Assembly (NCBI GenBank): GCA_000306725.1
Contig: CP003083.1
Span: 2,170,001-2,234,000 of the forward strand
DNA from: Methanolobus psychrophilus R15
GTDB taxonomy: Archaea > Halobacteriota > Methanosarcinia > Methanosarcinales > Methanosarcinaceae
Direction: 5' to 3'
DNA: 64,000 nt
In this document: positions 63,820 through 64,000 of the stretch, one piece after another
Layout: every line of letters begins with the position of its first letter
Position numbering within the stretch: position 1 is the stretch's first letter
Notes under the pieces: generated by a model
The model's database searches: none
What the model saw: only the letters and a program-made list of their open reading frames with translations
What the model was told of the DNA's origin: nothing
Position numbers and translations under genes: made by a program

Positions 63820-63951
63820 GGCTCTGTGGAAATCCTCGCTATTCAGGCAAGAATGGAAATTAGCAATAATTCAAAATGTGCTGTCAGCTATTGACGACAT
63901 TTGATAATTTTGATCTGTAGCTAGTGGTTTCGATAGGTTTTCTACAGAGCC
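63820..63951. mobile_element. MITE, 132 bp, copy 2
   Basis: Left end GGCTCTGTGGAAATCCTCGC and right end (reverse complement) GGCTCTGTAGAAAACCTATC match at about 16 of 20 bases. The inside is non-coding. It is the same family as 22137-22270; the ends are like those of IS5-type elements of Methanosarcina, from memory only. Confidence 0.7.
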
Positions 63952-64000
63952 AAAGCTTTTTAATTTTAAAAATGGATATTTTTCTATCCAGAATGCGATT

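Overview
This window reads as the chromosome of a methanogenic archaeon of the order Methanosarcinales, near Methanosarcina, Methanolobus or Methanococcoides. The pointers are the archaeal anhydromevalonate-phosphate genes (split aconitase X plus a UbiD-like decarboxylase), a DUF1699 protein, CxxC-x17-CxxC mini-proteins, a PGF-pre-PGF surface protein, a TATA-binding-protein gene, GGTG-type Shine-Dalgarno sites and the AT-rich composition. No rRNA or convincing tRNA gene was seen.

Layout. 1-13.8 kb is mostly ordinary chromosome: an isoprenoid (mevalonate) operon with a B12/radical SAM gene, an ABC ATPase, a DUF389 membrane protein, a large PAS/GAF histidine kinase, a GNAT enzyme, two paralogous zinc mini-proteins each behind a conserved structured leader, a YwbE protein and a flavin disulfide reductase. 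13.8-34.3 kb is a defence and stress island: a MntA-HepT toxin-antitoxin pair, two CARF-wHTH regulators each divergent from an accessory operon, a HicA-like/nucleotidyl-cyclase fusion, scattered fragments of cas1, MITEs and degenerate repeats. It includes the most striking locus, a prokaryotic viperin operon (viperin, nucleotide kinase, second viperin-like protein) next to a CARF sensor and a TPR-HEPN protein. 34.3-39.7 kb holds a GC-rich CPBP protease and an Orc1/Cdc6-like replication module. 40-48.3 kb carries a large nuclease-like protein, a PIN-GNAT-PUA/ASCH operon facing a GNAT-PUA gene, and an orphan HsdM with an hsdS remnant. 48.7-52.9 kb is a virus- or plasmid-like module (SF1 helicase, unknown proteins, GC-rich direct repeats). 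55.5-60.8 kb is one giant LRR/InlB-repeat surface protein. The end holds an IS1-family element that has cut a divergent TBP gene, and a MITE.

How genes may work together. The viperin operon probably makes a chain-terminating ddh-nucleotide: viperin acts on a nucleoside triphosphate and the adjacent kinase may supply phosphorylated substrate. The divergent CARF-wHTH protein is placed to sense a nucleotide signal and to bind the two palindromes in the shared promoter. A downstream 1081-residue TPR protein ending in a HEPN RNase motif could be a second effector. No cas10 or other cyclic-oligonucleotide synthase is present, so the ligand of the two CARF proteins is open; the cyclase-like protein at 17.3 kb is a speculative candidate. 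CRISPR adaptation genes survive only as fragments and no array was recognised.
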